Below, one piece after another: positions 1 through 9,286 of a stretch of 32,002 bases of DNA (within the stretch, counting starts at the first letter, position 1; the number at the start of each line of letters is the position of its first letter). This stretch comes from Chara braunii (Eukaryota; Streptophyta; Charophyceae; Charales; Characeae): NCBI GenBank assembly GCA_003427395.1, contig BFEA01000146.1, positions 855,120 through 887,121 on the forward strand. Direction: 5' to 3'. The translations under genes were made by a program, and so were the position numbers. The notes under the pieces were generated by a model, which was not told where the DNA came from, ran no database searches, and saw only the letters and a list, made by a program, of their open reading frames with translations.

Positions 1-520
1 TTCTCTTTGTGCATGTGCTTTAACTAGTCTAACCTCTCTTTGTCAAGTTCATGTTCCGGATCTTTGCTTAGTTGATCCCTTCTCCTTGTGCATATGCTTT
101 CGCTAGTCTAGCCTCTTATTGTCAAGTTCATTGTGATGTCCCGGATCCTCGCTTAGTTGATCTCTTCTCTTTTGCATATGCTTCCACTAGTCTAAGCCTC
201 TCGTTGTCAAGTTTATGTTTGATGTGAAAATTTTGGATCCTTACTTTGTTGATCTCTTCTCTTTGTGCATGTACTTTCCACTAGTCTGGTCTTTCATTGT
301 CAAGTTCATGTTCCGGATCTTTACTTAATTGGTCTCTTCTCTTTGTGCATGTGCTTTCCACTAGTCTAGTCTTTCATTGTCAAGTTCATGTTTGATATGA
401 TGTTCCGGATCTTGTTTAGATAACCTTCTTCTCTATGAGCATGTGTTTTCCATTAATCTAGCTTCTCATTGTCATGATCGTGTATAATACTCCAAGATAT
501 ACTTAGTCAAACTTTTCTAT
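1..520. repeat. Imperfect tandem array, ~79-92 bp unit, about six copies
   Basis: The phrase TTCTCTTTGTGCATGTGCTT recurs, with changes, starting near 1, 80, 165, 257, 337 and 429. Each is followed by CTAGTCTAG, TTGTCAAGTTCATG and TTCCGGATC in the same order. Unit length varies (79, 85, 92, 80, 92 bp) mainly through small insertions after the TTCATG block. The array is cut by the window start, so its true length is unknown. The last unit is the most diverged, as is common at an array edge. I see no coding potential in it. Confidence 0.85.
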
Positions 521-1806
521 GGGACGAGTGATTGACGTTTGATTGCTGCTACGGGGAGCTGATTTGGTTAGAAGCTTTTTTTCTCTCTCTCTCTCTTCCT
601 CTCTCTTTCCCCATCTCCTCTTTCTCTCTCCTTCTCCCTCTCCCCCTTTTTCCTCCCTCCTTCTCTAGTCATGTCTTTCCCCTCCCCGCTTATCGCCTTG
701 CCTTCTCTCCCCCTCTCTCTCGTCTCCTCGCTTAGCACATAACTAACCCTCTCCCCTCACTTGTTACAATGCCAGGGTGCAAACAGTAAAGGGAGACCAG
801 ACCTCACTTGGTGGAGAGAGAGGGCAAGGGAAGGATAGTCGGTCCCTTGTGCCACCAAGAAGGCAAAGGAAAAAGGACATTGGAAAAGTAAGAAAAGGCG
901 GAATCCAAGAAAGAGTATAAGTGAGAGCAAGGTCAGTTTGACTCTACCATTTCCCCGACTGCATGACTATGAGAAGAGAATGGGCTGATTGAGCAACAAG
1001 AGGGAACAAAGAGTAGCCAAAAAATTTGAAAAGATAGGCATGTGGGAAGGGCTATGTATTGACCCCCAACAGGGGATTGTATGGATTTTCTTGCTTGTGT
1101 GGGATTGTGCAGGTGAGTGATGGCTAGAAATGCCTTGAGCGGGATAGGGGCGAGAGGAACTGGGCACCAAGAGGGAAAGGGAAGAGGGACAAAGGGGCTA
1201 TGGGACCCTTGACATAGAGCCTACCCATGAAAATGACTTTTGCGCTTGAAGACTTGGAGTGTAAATGAGAATGCAATCGTACCAAGGGAAATGTGATGTT
1301 GTGTGTGCATGCATATGGGGACCCCGAAAAGACTAAGGGGCCTACTTCAATAAGGAAGATAACAAATTGTGAGACCCGATGGATGCGTAGAGGCGAGGGA
1401 GAGGACGGCCCCGCCGCAACCCGATGACGCCATATAGCACAATGCTTAGGGAAATGGTGCGTGGCCTAAGGATGACGCTTAGCCTACGCACAAGAGAAGA
1501 GAAACACTCAAAGAATCCTTGGACTGCCTGCGCATTGGAAGGAGCAATTGCATGAGACACAACAAAGAATAAAAAAAAATCAGCCTTGCGGAACAACCAG
1601 CGAGACTACCACCCGGCGTGAGGGCTGAGATACATCCCCAATGTCAAAGCTCTGTCGCGCAATGGCCCACCCCCATCCATCTCAAAGCACTAGGTGGGGG
1701 TGACCCTGGGACGAATGGCCCACGCCCAAAGCATGAGTGTGGGCGGGCCGAGCCAACTGGACCTGCAGTGGGGTCGACTAAGGCTCGAAAGTCTACCGGG
1801 GTTTGA
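521..1806. other. Gene-free stretch; CT-rich then GA-rich DNA
   Basis: About 570-735 is almost pure pyrimidine (CTCTCT, CCCTCC) and can be read as a Leu/Ser/Pro-rich peptide only because of composition. About 770-1230 is purine-rich with no recognisable protein on either strand. From about 1618 a short open stretch (to a TGA at 1804-1806) lies in the same frame as the Gypsy-A gag that follows, so it could be decayed 5' gag, but it carries no motif I recognise. I found no LTR, primer-binding site or promoter for Gypsy-A here. Confidence 0.5.
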
Positions 1807-2970
1807 CCCTACAACGGGAAGGAAAATTACGATGTAGGTCTGGATTCGGAGTCCGACAAAGACGACCCTTCGGGTGTCGGACGCCATAGCTACTCCGCTA
1901 CGGCGCGAATGTTCGAGGATCGCTTCGGGTTAGGACCGACGATGAAAAATTCGGATCGGAAAATTTCGTCTTCCGCGTCGACCTCCCAACGCTCTGACCA
2001 AGCTCAAGGAGGCCGGGACGAGGACGAAATATCAATGAAAGAGGTCGCGGCTCAGCTGGTCACGGTAGTGGCCCCGCTGACGGAATTTGTTCAAAACTTG
2101 CAATGGCAGCGGGTGGCAGCGGCGCAACGACAACAAACGACCATGGACGCCGTTTCCCCTATGACCCGACCAGCCGCAGCAGGAGTCGCCCAGCCTCTAC
2201 GGCGCTACAACTGCAATCAGCCGGGCCACCTTGTGAAAGATTGTCCGAAACCTCGAACGCAGAGTGGGCCCGCGGGACCTACAGGACCTTCCCAAATCCT
2301 GTTGGCGGCTCCAACCGCTGCGGGACAAGGGAGGGTAGCCACGGTGATGGATACTGGAACGACGGAAATGGTGGCCCCTGCGGCCACCGAGATAGGACCC
2401 GATGAGTATATGGCTGCGGCGATGTTCGAACCCGAGACCATTGGAGTGATACGTCACGTCCAAAGGATTACCGAGGAAAGCGACCTCGGGCCTTGGCGGC
2501 CGGGGTTCGAAGATCTCATGGCCCCTGGCCCTGAGTACAAAGATGGTCACATCGACGTGTTGGATGCATTGAAGGCGCTGGATCTATGGATCCCCGTCCC
2601 TATTTCCTATCTGCTAACCATTTCCGAAGCGGCTAACGAAAAGTTGATCGAACGATGCCTCAAAAACAAGCGTCGATTCGAGGAAAGTCGAAAGGGCAAA
2701 AAGCCGGTCCTACGAGACCTACCCACAAACGAAGAGTCACAGCCTTCGACCTCGACGGTGCACGAAGCCAACCGAGTAGGAATGATCCAGACCGTAGATC
2801 CTGGCTCGGAAAAGCCTAAGGTATTCCTCCGAGCCTATCCTATAACCTGGAAAAGCGTTAAGTGTGACTGCGAGGTCTGGGGAAACCCCTCGGCCGCCAT
2901 CCTAGACTCGGGATCGTCAGCGGTCGCCATTTCTTGGAGATTGACGAAACGATTGGGAAGGGAAGGATAG
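1807..2970 (+). pseudogene. Gypsy-A gag remnant plus N-terminal half of protease
   Basis: The frame is open from 1807; the first ATG is at 1909. The N-terminal part is Ser/Asp-rich, then a Gln/Ala helix-like stretch, then a zinc knuckle at 2203-2244. The knuckle reads R-Y-N-C-N-Q-P-G-H-L-V-K-D-C, so the first Cys of the usual CX2CX4HX4C is Arg (CGC where TGC is expected), and metal binding is probably lost. A clear capsid domain is not visible, so gag is short or partly deleted. The C-terminal end carries the protease active-site loop ILDSGSS, with its catalytic Asp codon at 2905-2907. Translation stops at a TAG (2968-2970), but the same frame stays open on the far side and contains the rest of the protease, so the stop looks like a mutation. 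Confidence 0.75.
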
Positions 2971-4080
2971 GTTCAGCCCCTCCGACCGGACGAACTGTAT
3001 ATATTCGCTACGGAGGACAACATTCATTGTAAGGGGTGGATAACGAACGTGCCTATACGGGTGGGGCGGGTGCATTGTTTGTGCGACGCAATCGTACTGG
3101 ATGTACAGGCGTATGATGTTTTGCTAGGCATTCCGTGGCAGGCGGCGGTCGGAGCGCGAATGCACTTTGACAGCTGTAAGGTGGTGCTCACATCAGCCCA
3201 CCCTAAACCACAAACGATACCGATGAGATTGGCGGTGCGTATGCGCACCCAGCCGGCGCCTCGAATCACCACGAAAGCCCATCAAATCAACATGATCCGA
3301 CGCCTGTCACCAGGCGAAAATGAAACTTCGTCGGAAACTGACGAGACTTATGTACCCGACCGATATCCGATCCGGGTGCAGGATCGGTGGTGCCATTCCT
3401 GGCGACGAGAACCCCTGAAAATAATTCGGAGCGAGTCCAATTGGCTGCACGCCTTCTCCTCCGTGGTGCAGGGAGAACCCCTGCTGAGGGTGTCACGAAT
3501 AACTGACCTTTCGGAACCCCCTGCGTCCTTATATCTTAGGACGAACCCCTTACCCGAAAGGTTTACGGAGCTTAGGGGGTTGTGCGATTTAACTTTTCGG
3601 CCTCCCATGCCCCTGCTTACAAACGCAAAAGTCGCCCTGCTCTTGAAGGAAGGGGTGTTATTTCAACCCCGGACGAGGGAATATCGATGGAGGCCGAAGG
3701 AATTGATACAGGCCTTTTCAGTGGAACCCTCGGCTGAAACCGAGCTCAAGAACGACAGTGACATGGAAAATGAACCGATAAGCCCAGCAGACAGTCAACT
3801 TATCGCAACCGTGATTTCGGCAAAAACCGACAATTCTCTGTTTGGTGCCTCGCCCGAAGCCAACGCGGCAGTCCCCATGGTTACGTCGACGATCTCCCTC
3901 CCTGAGGGAAACGTGGACGTTCGGCTGCCGACCCATGTGCCTGACGACTACAAACGCCTTCTGTTGGCAGTTATACGGGCCTACCCAGAGGCCGTCAGTA
4001 TCCAGGACCACGATATAGGACTTACCCACCTGATCCAACACGCGATTGATACCGGTGATCGCGCGCCAATACATTGCTGA
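2971..4080 (+). pseudogene. Gypsy-A protease C-terminal half and protease-RT linker
   Basis: The frame is the same as the preceding gag block, entered directly after the TAG at 2968-2970. The segment AYDVLLGIPW (about 3100-3129) is the second conserved hydrophobic/Gly motif of retroviral-type aspartic proteases and pairs with DSGSS upstream, so one protease domain is split by one stop codon. It is followed by about 300 residues of acidic, low-motif linker leading to RT. The block ends at a TGA (4078-4080) in the sequence HC-stop-PYGYS; the conserved lead-in to RT continues in frame behind it. A CGA-to-TGA change would explain it. No start codon of its own is needed if this was part of one gag-pol frame. 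Confidence 0.7.
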
Positions 4081-5484
4081 CCGTACGGTTATTCCCTAAA
4101 GGAAAGACAGCTGGCCTTGGAAAGGGTACGGGAGTTCGAACGGTTGGGGTGGATTGAGCCATCGCTTGGACCGTGGTCGTTTCCCGTGGTCCTCGTGCCG
4201 AAACGAAACGGTTCAGTCCGAGTGTGTATTGACTACCGCAAATTAAACGCTATTACTACCAAAGATGTCTATCCGCTGCCGCGGATTGACGATCTGCTGG
4301 ATGCTATCGGGTCCGCTCGGGTCTTTTCGAAGTTCGATATCCAACACGGTTTTCACCATGTCGCAGTCCGACCGGAAGACCGGCCCAAAACCGCTTTTGT
4401 CCTGTTCGAGGGCACGTGGCAGTGGATCCGGTGTCCCATGGGAATTTGCAACGCCCCCGCAACATTCCAGCGGGCTATGAACATGGCCTTCGACGAGTTC
4501 GTTAACAAAACCCGTTTAACACAGCCGTTGATAAATTTCTGTGTGATTGTGTACATGGATGACATTTTGGTCTTTTCCAAAACCTACGAGTACCATGTGG
4601 AACATGTTGAATGGGTGTTGCATGCGTTGAAAGATGCGGGGTTCAAAGTGGCTCTAGAGAAAAGCGAGTTCTTTCTGTCCGAAATTTCCTTTTTGGGCTA
4701 CATCGTCACGGTCGAGGGACTGAAACCGGATCCCAGGAAGGTAGCAGCGGTTCGAGAAGCCCCGTCCTCGGTCACGCTCACTCAGGTTCGAGCCTTCCTA
4801 GGGTTGGCCTCTTATTATCGACGCTTCATTCAGAGCTTTGCCTGCCTCGCCAAGCCGCAGACGAACCTGTTGAAGAAGGAAGAGCAGCTGATCTGGACGC
4901 CGGAATGCAAAGCGGCTTTTCGTGCACTCAAGGAGGCTCTGACATTGGCACCCGTGTTGGCGCGTCTCGATCCGACAAGACAATTTGCGCTGCATACCGA
5001 CTGGCAGCCGCAGGCGATATCGGCGGTGCTGACTCAGCAAGGAACGGATGGAAGGGAGCACGTCATCGAGTATGCGTCGAAAACGCTAAGTCAGGCGCAG
5101 TCAAACTACGAGGCGTGCAAGGGTGAGTGCTTGGCGGTGGTGTGGGGGGTTCAGCACTTCCGACCGTATCTGTACGGCCAGAAGTTCGTGCTCGTGACGG
5201 ATCATCAGCCATTGCTATCGTTGCGGAACAACACGGACTACACGGGTACCTTGGGAAGGTGGGCGGTGAGATTGCAGGACTACGACTTCGATATCCGCCA
5301 CCGCGCCACCAGGCAGCACGGGAACGCCGATGGTCTGACGCGCCTCCAACCGCCGAACAAGAGTCCCGCGAACGAAAAACTCATCCTGTGGAAGCCGATT
5401 TCGCCTTCGACGGAACCCGGCCACGGGGAGGTGAATGTCCTCCGCAAGGGCACTGCAGCAATCGGAGATGGCAATCTCCCATGA
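4081..5484 (+). pseudogene. Gypsy-A reverse transcriptase and RNase H
   Basis: This block holds a full-length Ty3-type RT followed by RNase H, with no internal stop. RT makes cDNA from the element RNA and RNase H removes the template. Visible motifs: WIEPS and PVVLVPKRNGSVRVCIDYRK (fingers), the palm Asp in FSKFDIQHGFHH, NAPATFQ, and the catalytic YMDD at 4552-4563, all intact. The RNase H acidic residues are present in LHTDWQ, NYEACKGECLAVV, LVTDHQPL and NADGLTRL. The first ATG is at 4117, but the frame is open from 4081 and joins the preceding block, so it was most likely the middle of a polyprotein. It ends at TGA 5482-5484, and the integrase block begins in the overlapping +1 frame. RT itself looks catalytically competent; the polyprotein is broken. 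Confidence 0.9.
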
Positions 5485-6811
5485 GGAGGCCGCCACCCCC
5501 TCTCCCCTTCCCTATTCTTTAACCCCCTCTCCTGACCCCGACTCCCCTCCGAGCACGCCTTCCCAAATTTGTTTCTTCTGCACCTTGCCCATGATACCGG
5601 CAGGGGGAGATCCTCCTCTCGAGGGGCCTAGCTTTCTTCCCTGGGTACAATGTAGTCAATGTCACATCGTCCGGTCCCACGGGAGTTGTGCCCGATATCA
5701 GAATGAAAAAAGTTGGAACTGTCCCAACTGTCGAACGGACCACGTACCTACGGAAAAACGGTATCTAGAAGCTAGAACGGCAGACGGATTTTTGCCAAGC
5801 GTCCGCCGAGCGGAAGTGTGGACGGATCTTCTGCTATTTCGGAGACTGACAGGCGACCCGCTGATGGAGCTTACCAAGGCTGAACGGCGACGTGTCACGG
5901 AACGGGCTCACGATTACCGCTGGCAGGGATCCGTCCTTCAAAAACGAAAAGATGATGACGTCGACGGATCTAGTTGGCTGACGGTTCCACACCCACAGGC
6001 CAGGTTCGATTGGACACGAGCCGCCAACGAGGAGGATGCGGTCCACTTTGCAGTCAAATACACGGAAAAAGCAATAGAGAAAAATGGATGGTACTGGTCG
6101 GGAATCCGGGAAGATGTGAAATACATCGTCCGGACTTGCCCGACTTGCGCGGCCGATAAGGCGCCAATACAGATGCCCTGTACAATAGTGCCTACCCAGG
6201 TAAAGCGCCCCTTCCAACGGGTCAGTATCGATACGACGGACATCAACGTGCCGAGAGGCCCTGTTGATCAAGGAGAACTCAATGTTCTTCTTGTAGCCGT
6301 AGATCATTTTTCGAAATGGATCGAAGCGTACCCAATGACCAGCCGAAACTCGCAGGAAGTAGCCTGGTACATTAATCGCTTTTTGTGCATGCACCTGGAC
6401 GTAGAAGAGATACATATGGACAATGGATCCGAGTTCCGGGGGGAGGTAGAGCGACACCTTGTAAGGGCAGACGTTAGAATTTCATACTCCCCAGGGCACT
6501 GGCCTCAAGCCAACGGGCTCGTAAAGAATGCCAACCGAATGATCAAGATTGCACTTAGATGGAATATCACGGCAGGTGATACCAGGCCCTGGCCTGTCAT
6601 AGTCGACCACATTTTGGCCGTCTATCGGGCTACTCCCCGCGGGAGCATCGGGGTGTCCCCGTTCCAACTGAGAACCAATAGCGTCCCCAGAGTGCAGTTG
6701 TCACCTCTAGTGGGTACGGAAGTTAGAGTGACCCGGGTCCAGCACAAGGACAAGGCCCAACATTACCTGGATCTGATGGCCCGGACCTATCCCGCGTTAG
6801 CCCCAAGATGA
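5435..6811 (+). pseudogene. Gypsy-A PHD finger plus integrase, catalytic Glu replaced
   Basis: The ATG at 5435 directly follows a TGA in its own frame and overlaps the RT block by 50 nt in the +1 frame. Residues 46-99 form a C4HC3 PHD finger: C46, C49, C73, C76, H82, C85, C96, C99, with Trp 94 two residues before the seventh ligand. Then comes the integrase zinc region, reduced to H204 and C235/C238 (I see no first His), and the catalytic core with D266 (SIDTTD) and D329 (HMDNGSEF). Where the catalytic Glu belongs (GLVE in relatives) the sequence reads GLVK, Lys 364, codon 6524-6526, so strand transfer should be dead. The block ends at TGA 6809-6811, but the frame continues into the C-terminal module. 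PHD fingers usually read histone H3 tails; a targeting role here is inference. Confidence 0.85.
5570..5731 (+). other. PHD-type zinc finger embedded in Gypsy-A pol
   Basis: The ligand spacing is C-x2-C-x23-C-x2-C-x5-H-x2-C-x10-C-x2-C. The order C4-H-C3 and the Trp two residues before ligand seven are PHD hallmarks and differ from RING (C3HC4) and from the retroviral knuckle (CCHC). The x23 and x10 loops lie slightly outside the usual PHD range, so a structural test would be useful. It lies between a Pro/Ser-rich stretch that follows RNase H and the integrase zinc region. Confidence 0.75.
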
Positions 6812-7237
6812 CAAAGGGCCGTACATCTGACGCATCAACGGCAGATCCGGGACTATGAGAACCGACACGCGATAGCGGGCCCAATGCCCCGTTATAAAAT
6901 CGGGGACCTGGTGCAGGTACGAAAATCTGCGCGCTCCTCCAAGATCCACCCACGCTATACCGGCATTTACGAAGTGACGGAAGTTGGCGCACGAGGACAG
7001 CACTCTGTGAAGCTGGTCCCCCGGCATAGCACGCAGGCCAGGTCGCTTACACGCCACGCGGCGGCTCTTCGGCTGTTTCAGCCATCTCCGGGCCGCGAAT
7101 CGACTCTTGTCCCGTCCGAGCCTTCGTCCTCTCTCTCCTCCTCTCCTTCTTCGTCTTCTTCCTCTTCCCGATCTGCCTCGTCCCTTGGTGCTGAGAGTTT
7201 CAGAGAGCAGGATGAACCATCGCCAGTCAGAGCATGA
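6812..7237 (+). pseudogene. Gypsy-A integrase C-terminal GPY/F-like module
   Basis: Same frame as the integrase, entered after the TGA at 6809-6811. The stretch YKIGDLVQVRK followed by HPRYTGIYEV matches the pattern of the SH3-like GPY/F module at the end of many Gypsy integrases (a basic strand, then PRYxGP[YF]xV; here the Gly-Pro is Gly-Ile). That module binds DNA and helps multimerisation in the family. It is followed by a low-complexity Ser-rich tail and ends at TGA 7235-7237. The tail overlaps the start of the next reading frame by 26 nt. This is probably the natural end of pol. Confidence 0.7.
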
Positions 7238-7760
7238 GCCCCTCGAGCATTTCCAGACGCCGCTTGCAGATCGCTTGTTGCGGCATCAGTTCAATGAGGA
7301 GAGGCAGTTGCGATACGACATTCAGCATGTGAACGTGCCAGCGCCCGGGGTTGCTGATCTGGCGGCGTACTCGTTACTTAGTGATTGGCTGATGTATGCG
7401 GGGGTGTACGTGGACGTGACGCAGTTGCCGGGGCGGGAGACGACTCGAGTGTTCATCGAGTTCCGCGCGCTCCAGGTGGCACCTAACTTCGTGCATAGCG
7501 TCGCCACCTTTATCGGAGACTTGACAATCCTGCCGCAACCGAGTCGGGAGCTGGCGCAAAGCTTTGTGCGCGAATACGCGGTGCAGGCGGCCAGATCAAT
7601 GGCCAGAGTGCAAGGACGGGGAGGGCATCGATTCACAGCCCACGAAGCGCTGCTGCGCAGGGCAGAGGACAGACCAATTGCGTTGGTGCCACAGCTCCCC
7701 GCGCTTCTTCCTCCCGCTGCCCCTCTCAACATCCAAGCTATTCCACCTGCCCCGTACTAA
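7212..7760 (+). CDS. Extra ORF A, downstream of integrase; function unknown
   Basis: The frame is open for 182 codons from ATG 7212, overlapping the end of Gypsy-A pol by 26 nt in another frame. The composition looks truly coding: mixed hydrophobic and charged residues, no low-complexity bias until a Pro/Ala-rich tail, and no stop. The protein has no obvious signal peptide, transmembrane segment or metal-binding cluster, so it does not resemble a retroviral envelope even though it sits in the env position. I do not recognise the family. It ends in TAA (7758-7760), immediately followed by ATG in the same frame, so ORF A and ORF B were either one protein split by a mutation or a stop-restart pair. 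Confidence 0.55.
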   Translation: MNHRQSEHEPLEHFQTPLADRLLRHQFNEERQLRYDIQHVNVPAPGVADLAAYSLLSDWLMYAGVYVDVTQLPGRETTRVFIEFRALQVAPNFVHSVATFIGDLTILPQPSRELAQSFVREYAVQAARSMARVQGRGGHRFTAHEALLRRAEDRPIALVPQLPALLPPAAPLNIQAIPPAPY

Positions 7761-8158
7761 ATGCCTCTCTTCTTCTCTTACACCACTCTCCCCTATCAAC
7801 TCACGGAGGGCCCTTATCCTATGCGCGAGTTCTCGAAGTATTTGGTGGAGCTGACTGACGTGGAGTCGCTGCCCTTCGCAAACGAAGACGAGTGGGAGTT
7901 GCACCGTGCGCTATACAAGTCGGTGGCGTTGGGGATGTTCCGATTCTTCGTGGATCACGAAGACCATTGTATTGGGGAGACTTCGTCATCTATTATGTCA
8001 TCACGCGGCCCAAGCCAGCGCAGAAGGAGGGGACGGTGGCGTTGTACCCATTCGCCCAGCTCCAGACGACCGATCCAGGATTGTTGGAGCTCATACATCT
8101 TGAGCTCCTATCCATTGCGCAAGTGATCGCGAGCGACGAAGAGGAGATCCAGCCATGA
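7761..8158 (+). pseudogene. Extra ORF B, broken by one frameshift; function unknown
   Basis: It begins with ATG directly after the TAA of ORF A. The first part (to about 7965, ending near VDHEDH) reads in the ORF A frame. Plausible protein then continues in the frame one base back, from YWGDFVIYYVIT to a TGA at 8156-8158, so one base has probably been lost near 7965-7972. The joined content is an acidic, mostly folded-looking polypeptide of about 130 residues with aromatic beta-strand-like and Leu-rich helical stretches and no known motif. Same frame behind the TGA leads into ORF C. I do not recognise it. Confidence 0.5.
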
Positions 8159-9134
8159 TTGCGGATGGCGGCTGCCCCACGGAGAACGTACAACGCGGTC
8201 GTCATCCCGGATTACATCGCGCAGCGCGAGGAGAGGTTGGAGGACTTCCCGGAAGAAAAGCCGTTGCGACCTCCCTTGTCGTATCCCAGACCAGCGCCGC
8301 CAAAGGCCCCCAAGAAGACGCCGAAGAGAAAGAGACGCCACCCATCGCCAGGAGCGCAAGGCAACAGAATCGGTGGCGGCGAGGAGGTGGTTCAGCCCGT
8401 GTGCACGCGGAATCTTGACCCGGTGCCTGGGAGTGCGGCGACGCTGGTTAAGGAGACTGTCGTGCCATCGCCGCCCTTCCCGCGCGTGCCCGATCTCAAT
8501 CTCGATGGAGCCGGGCCATCAGCCGCAACAGCCGGAGGAGGAAGCCGAATGGGATTACCGGATCCCGTATCCAGATCCCCCGTCCTCGCGGGACCTTTCC
8601 GCTTCCGCCAGCCACCCCGGAGTGCCCCGATCATTGACATTAGTAGTTCCTCAGAGTCGGACGGTCCATCAGACCGAGGTGGATTTCATGGTGGAGCCCA
8701 CCACCATCAGGCTCGAGGCCATTGCGGGGGCACCGCACCGTGATCCGGCGTGGGAGCCATATCTGACACCCCCTTTTCAAGGGTGTATCGCGGCGCGGCT
8801 GGCGGGGACGTTCATCTACGAGACCAGGCAGCGTCCCAATGTGATGTACCACTTCCTCATCTTCGCGGCGCAGAAGCGGGAGCGGCGGCCCTACACCGAG
8901 ACTCATCTGGTGATGACGGGTCCCGGACCCCGATCGTTACGCAAACGGGTGGTGCGAGCGGTGGCAGATCTGGCGCCACGTGTCCTGTCTCATGTGTCGG
9001 GGCCCTTTCTCTATCCCTCGTTCGTCCAGCACCACTTCCATGAGGAGGACGCGTCGACGACTCCCGCGGCCATGGCCGTTTTTCTTCCCCCGATTCCGCC
9101 CCCTCTTAATCCCGACATCGATCACTTCCTTTGA
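8159..9134 (+). pseudogene. Extra ORF C with basic NLS-like stretch and SUMO-interacting-like motif
   Basis: The frame is open from 8159; the first ATG is at 8165. Plausible protein runs in one frame to about 8670 and then in the next to the TGA at 9132-9134, so a frameshift near 8665-8690 is likely. Visible parts: a Pro-rich basic segment PKKTPKRKRRH (about 8311-8343), which resembles a nuclear-localisation signal; IIDISSSSESD (8630-8662), which has the hydrophobic core plus phosphorylatable Ser/acidic tail of a SUMO-interacting motif; then about 140 residues of globular-looking sequence starting near EVDFMVEP and containing FIYETRQRP and HFLIFAAQ. The last residues are Pro-rich. I do not recognise the family. 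The nuclear and SUMO roles are inferred from motifs only. Confidence 0.5.
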
Positions 9135-9231
9135 TGACCCTCGTCTACCTCTCCCCTCTTCTCTCCTTTTCTTTCTCTTCATCGTCTTCTTCTCCTATCT
9201 CCAAAGTTTGCACGTCGAGACGCGCTGTACA

Positions 9232-9272
9232 AAAAAAATAAAAATAAAAATAAAAATAAAAATAAAAAAATT
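9232..9272 (+). repeat. A-rich hexamer repeat (TAAAAA)n
   Basis: Eight A's are followed by about five copies of TAAAAA and a closing run of seven A's, just behind the end of ORF C and a pyrimidine-rich stretch. It could be an ordinary microsatellite or a relic of an A-rich 3' tail. The pyrimidine-rich stretch before it (about 9137-9200) carries no gene. Confidence 0.8.
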
Positions 9273-9286
9273 CAGTGGACTACTTA

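Larger units (their letters stand above)
1807..9134 (+). mobile_element. Gypsy-A: decayed Ty3/Gypsy retrotransposon with extra 3' reading frames
   Basis: Domain order on the plus strand is zinc knuckle, aspartic protease, RT, RNase H, PHD finger, integrase and a GPY/F-like C-terminal module, then three unrecognised reading frames. Protease-RT-RNase H-integrase is the Ty3/Gypsy order (integrase last, unlike Copia). Pol is interrupted by in-frame stops at 2968, 4078 and 6809, and the RT and integrase blocks lie in different frames. I could not find matching LTRs on the two sides, so the ends given are only those of the coding part; the 5' LTR may have been deleted. DNA is more GC-rich than Gypsy-B. 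Identification as Gypsy is secure; the element limits are not. Confidence 0.85.

Noticed and set aside
532-735. Small secreted-protein-like frame rich in Leu, Ser and Pro
   Set aside because: Pure product of a CT-rich low-complexity stretch.
1339-1620. 5' LTR end or PBS of Gypsy-A
   Set aside because: No copy of this sequence is seen downstream of 9134 and no tRNA-complementary stretch is evident.
2340-2370. Second protease active site from MDTGTT in gag
   Set aside because: It lacks the following hydrophobic Gly motif at the right distance; DSGSS at 2905 pairs with the LLGIPW motif instead.
5834-6457. 207-codon minus-strand frame
   Set aside because: Lies opposite the integrase, whose motifs are unmistakable; a shadow frame without motifs.
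7212-9134. Envelope gene of an errantivirus-like element
   Set aside because: No signal peptide, furin-like site, fusion peptide or membrane anchor in any of the three frames.
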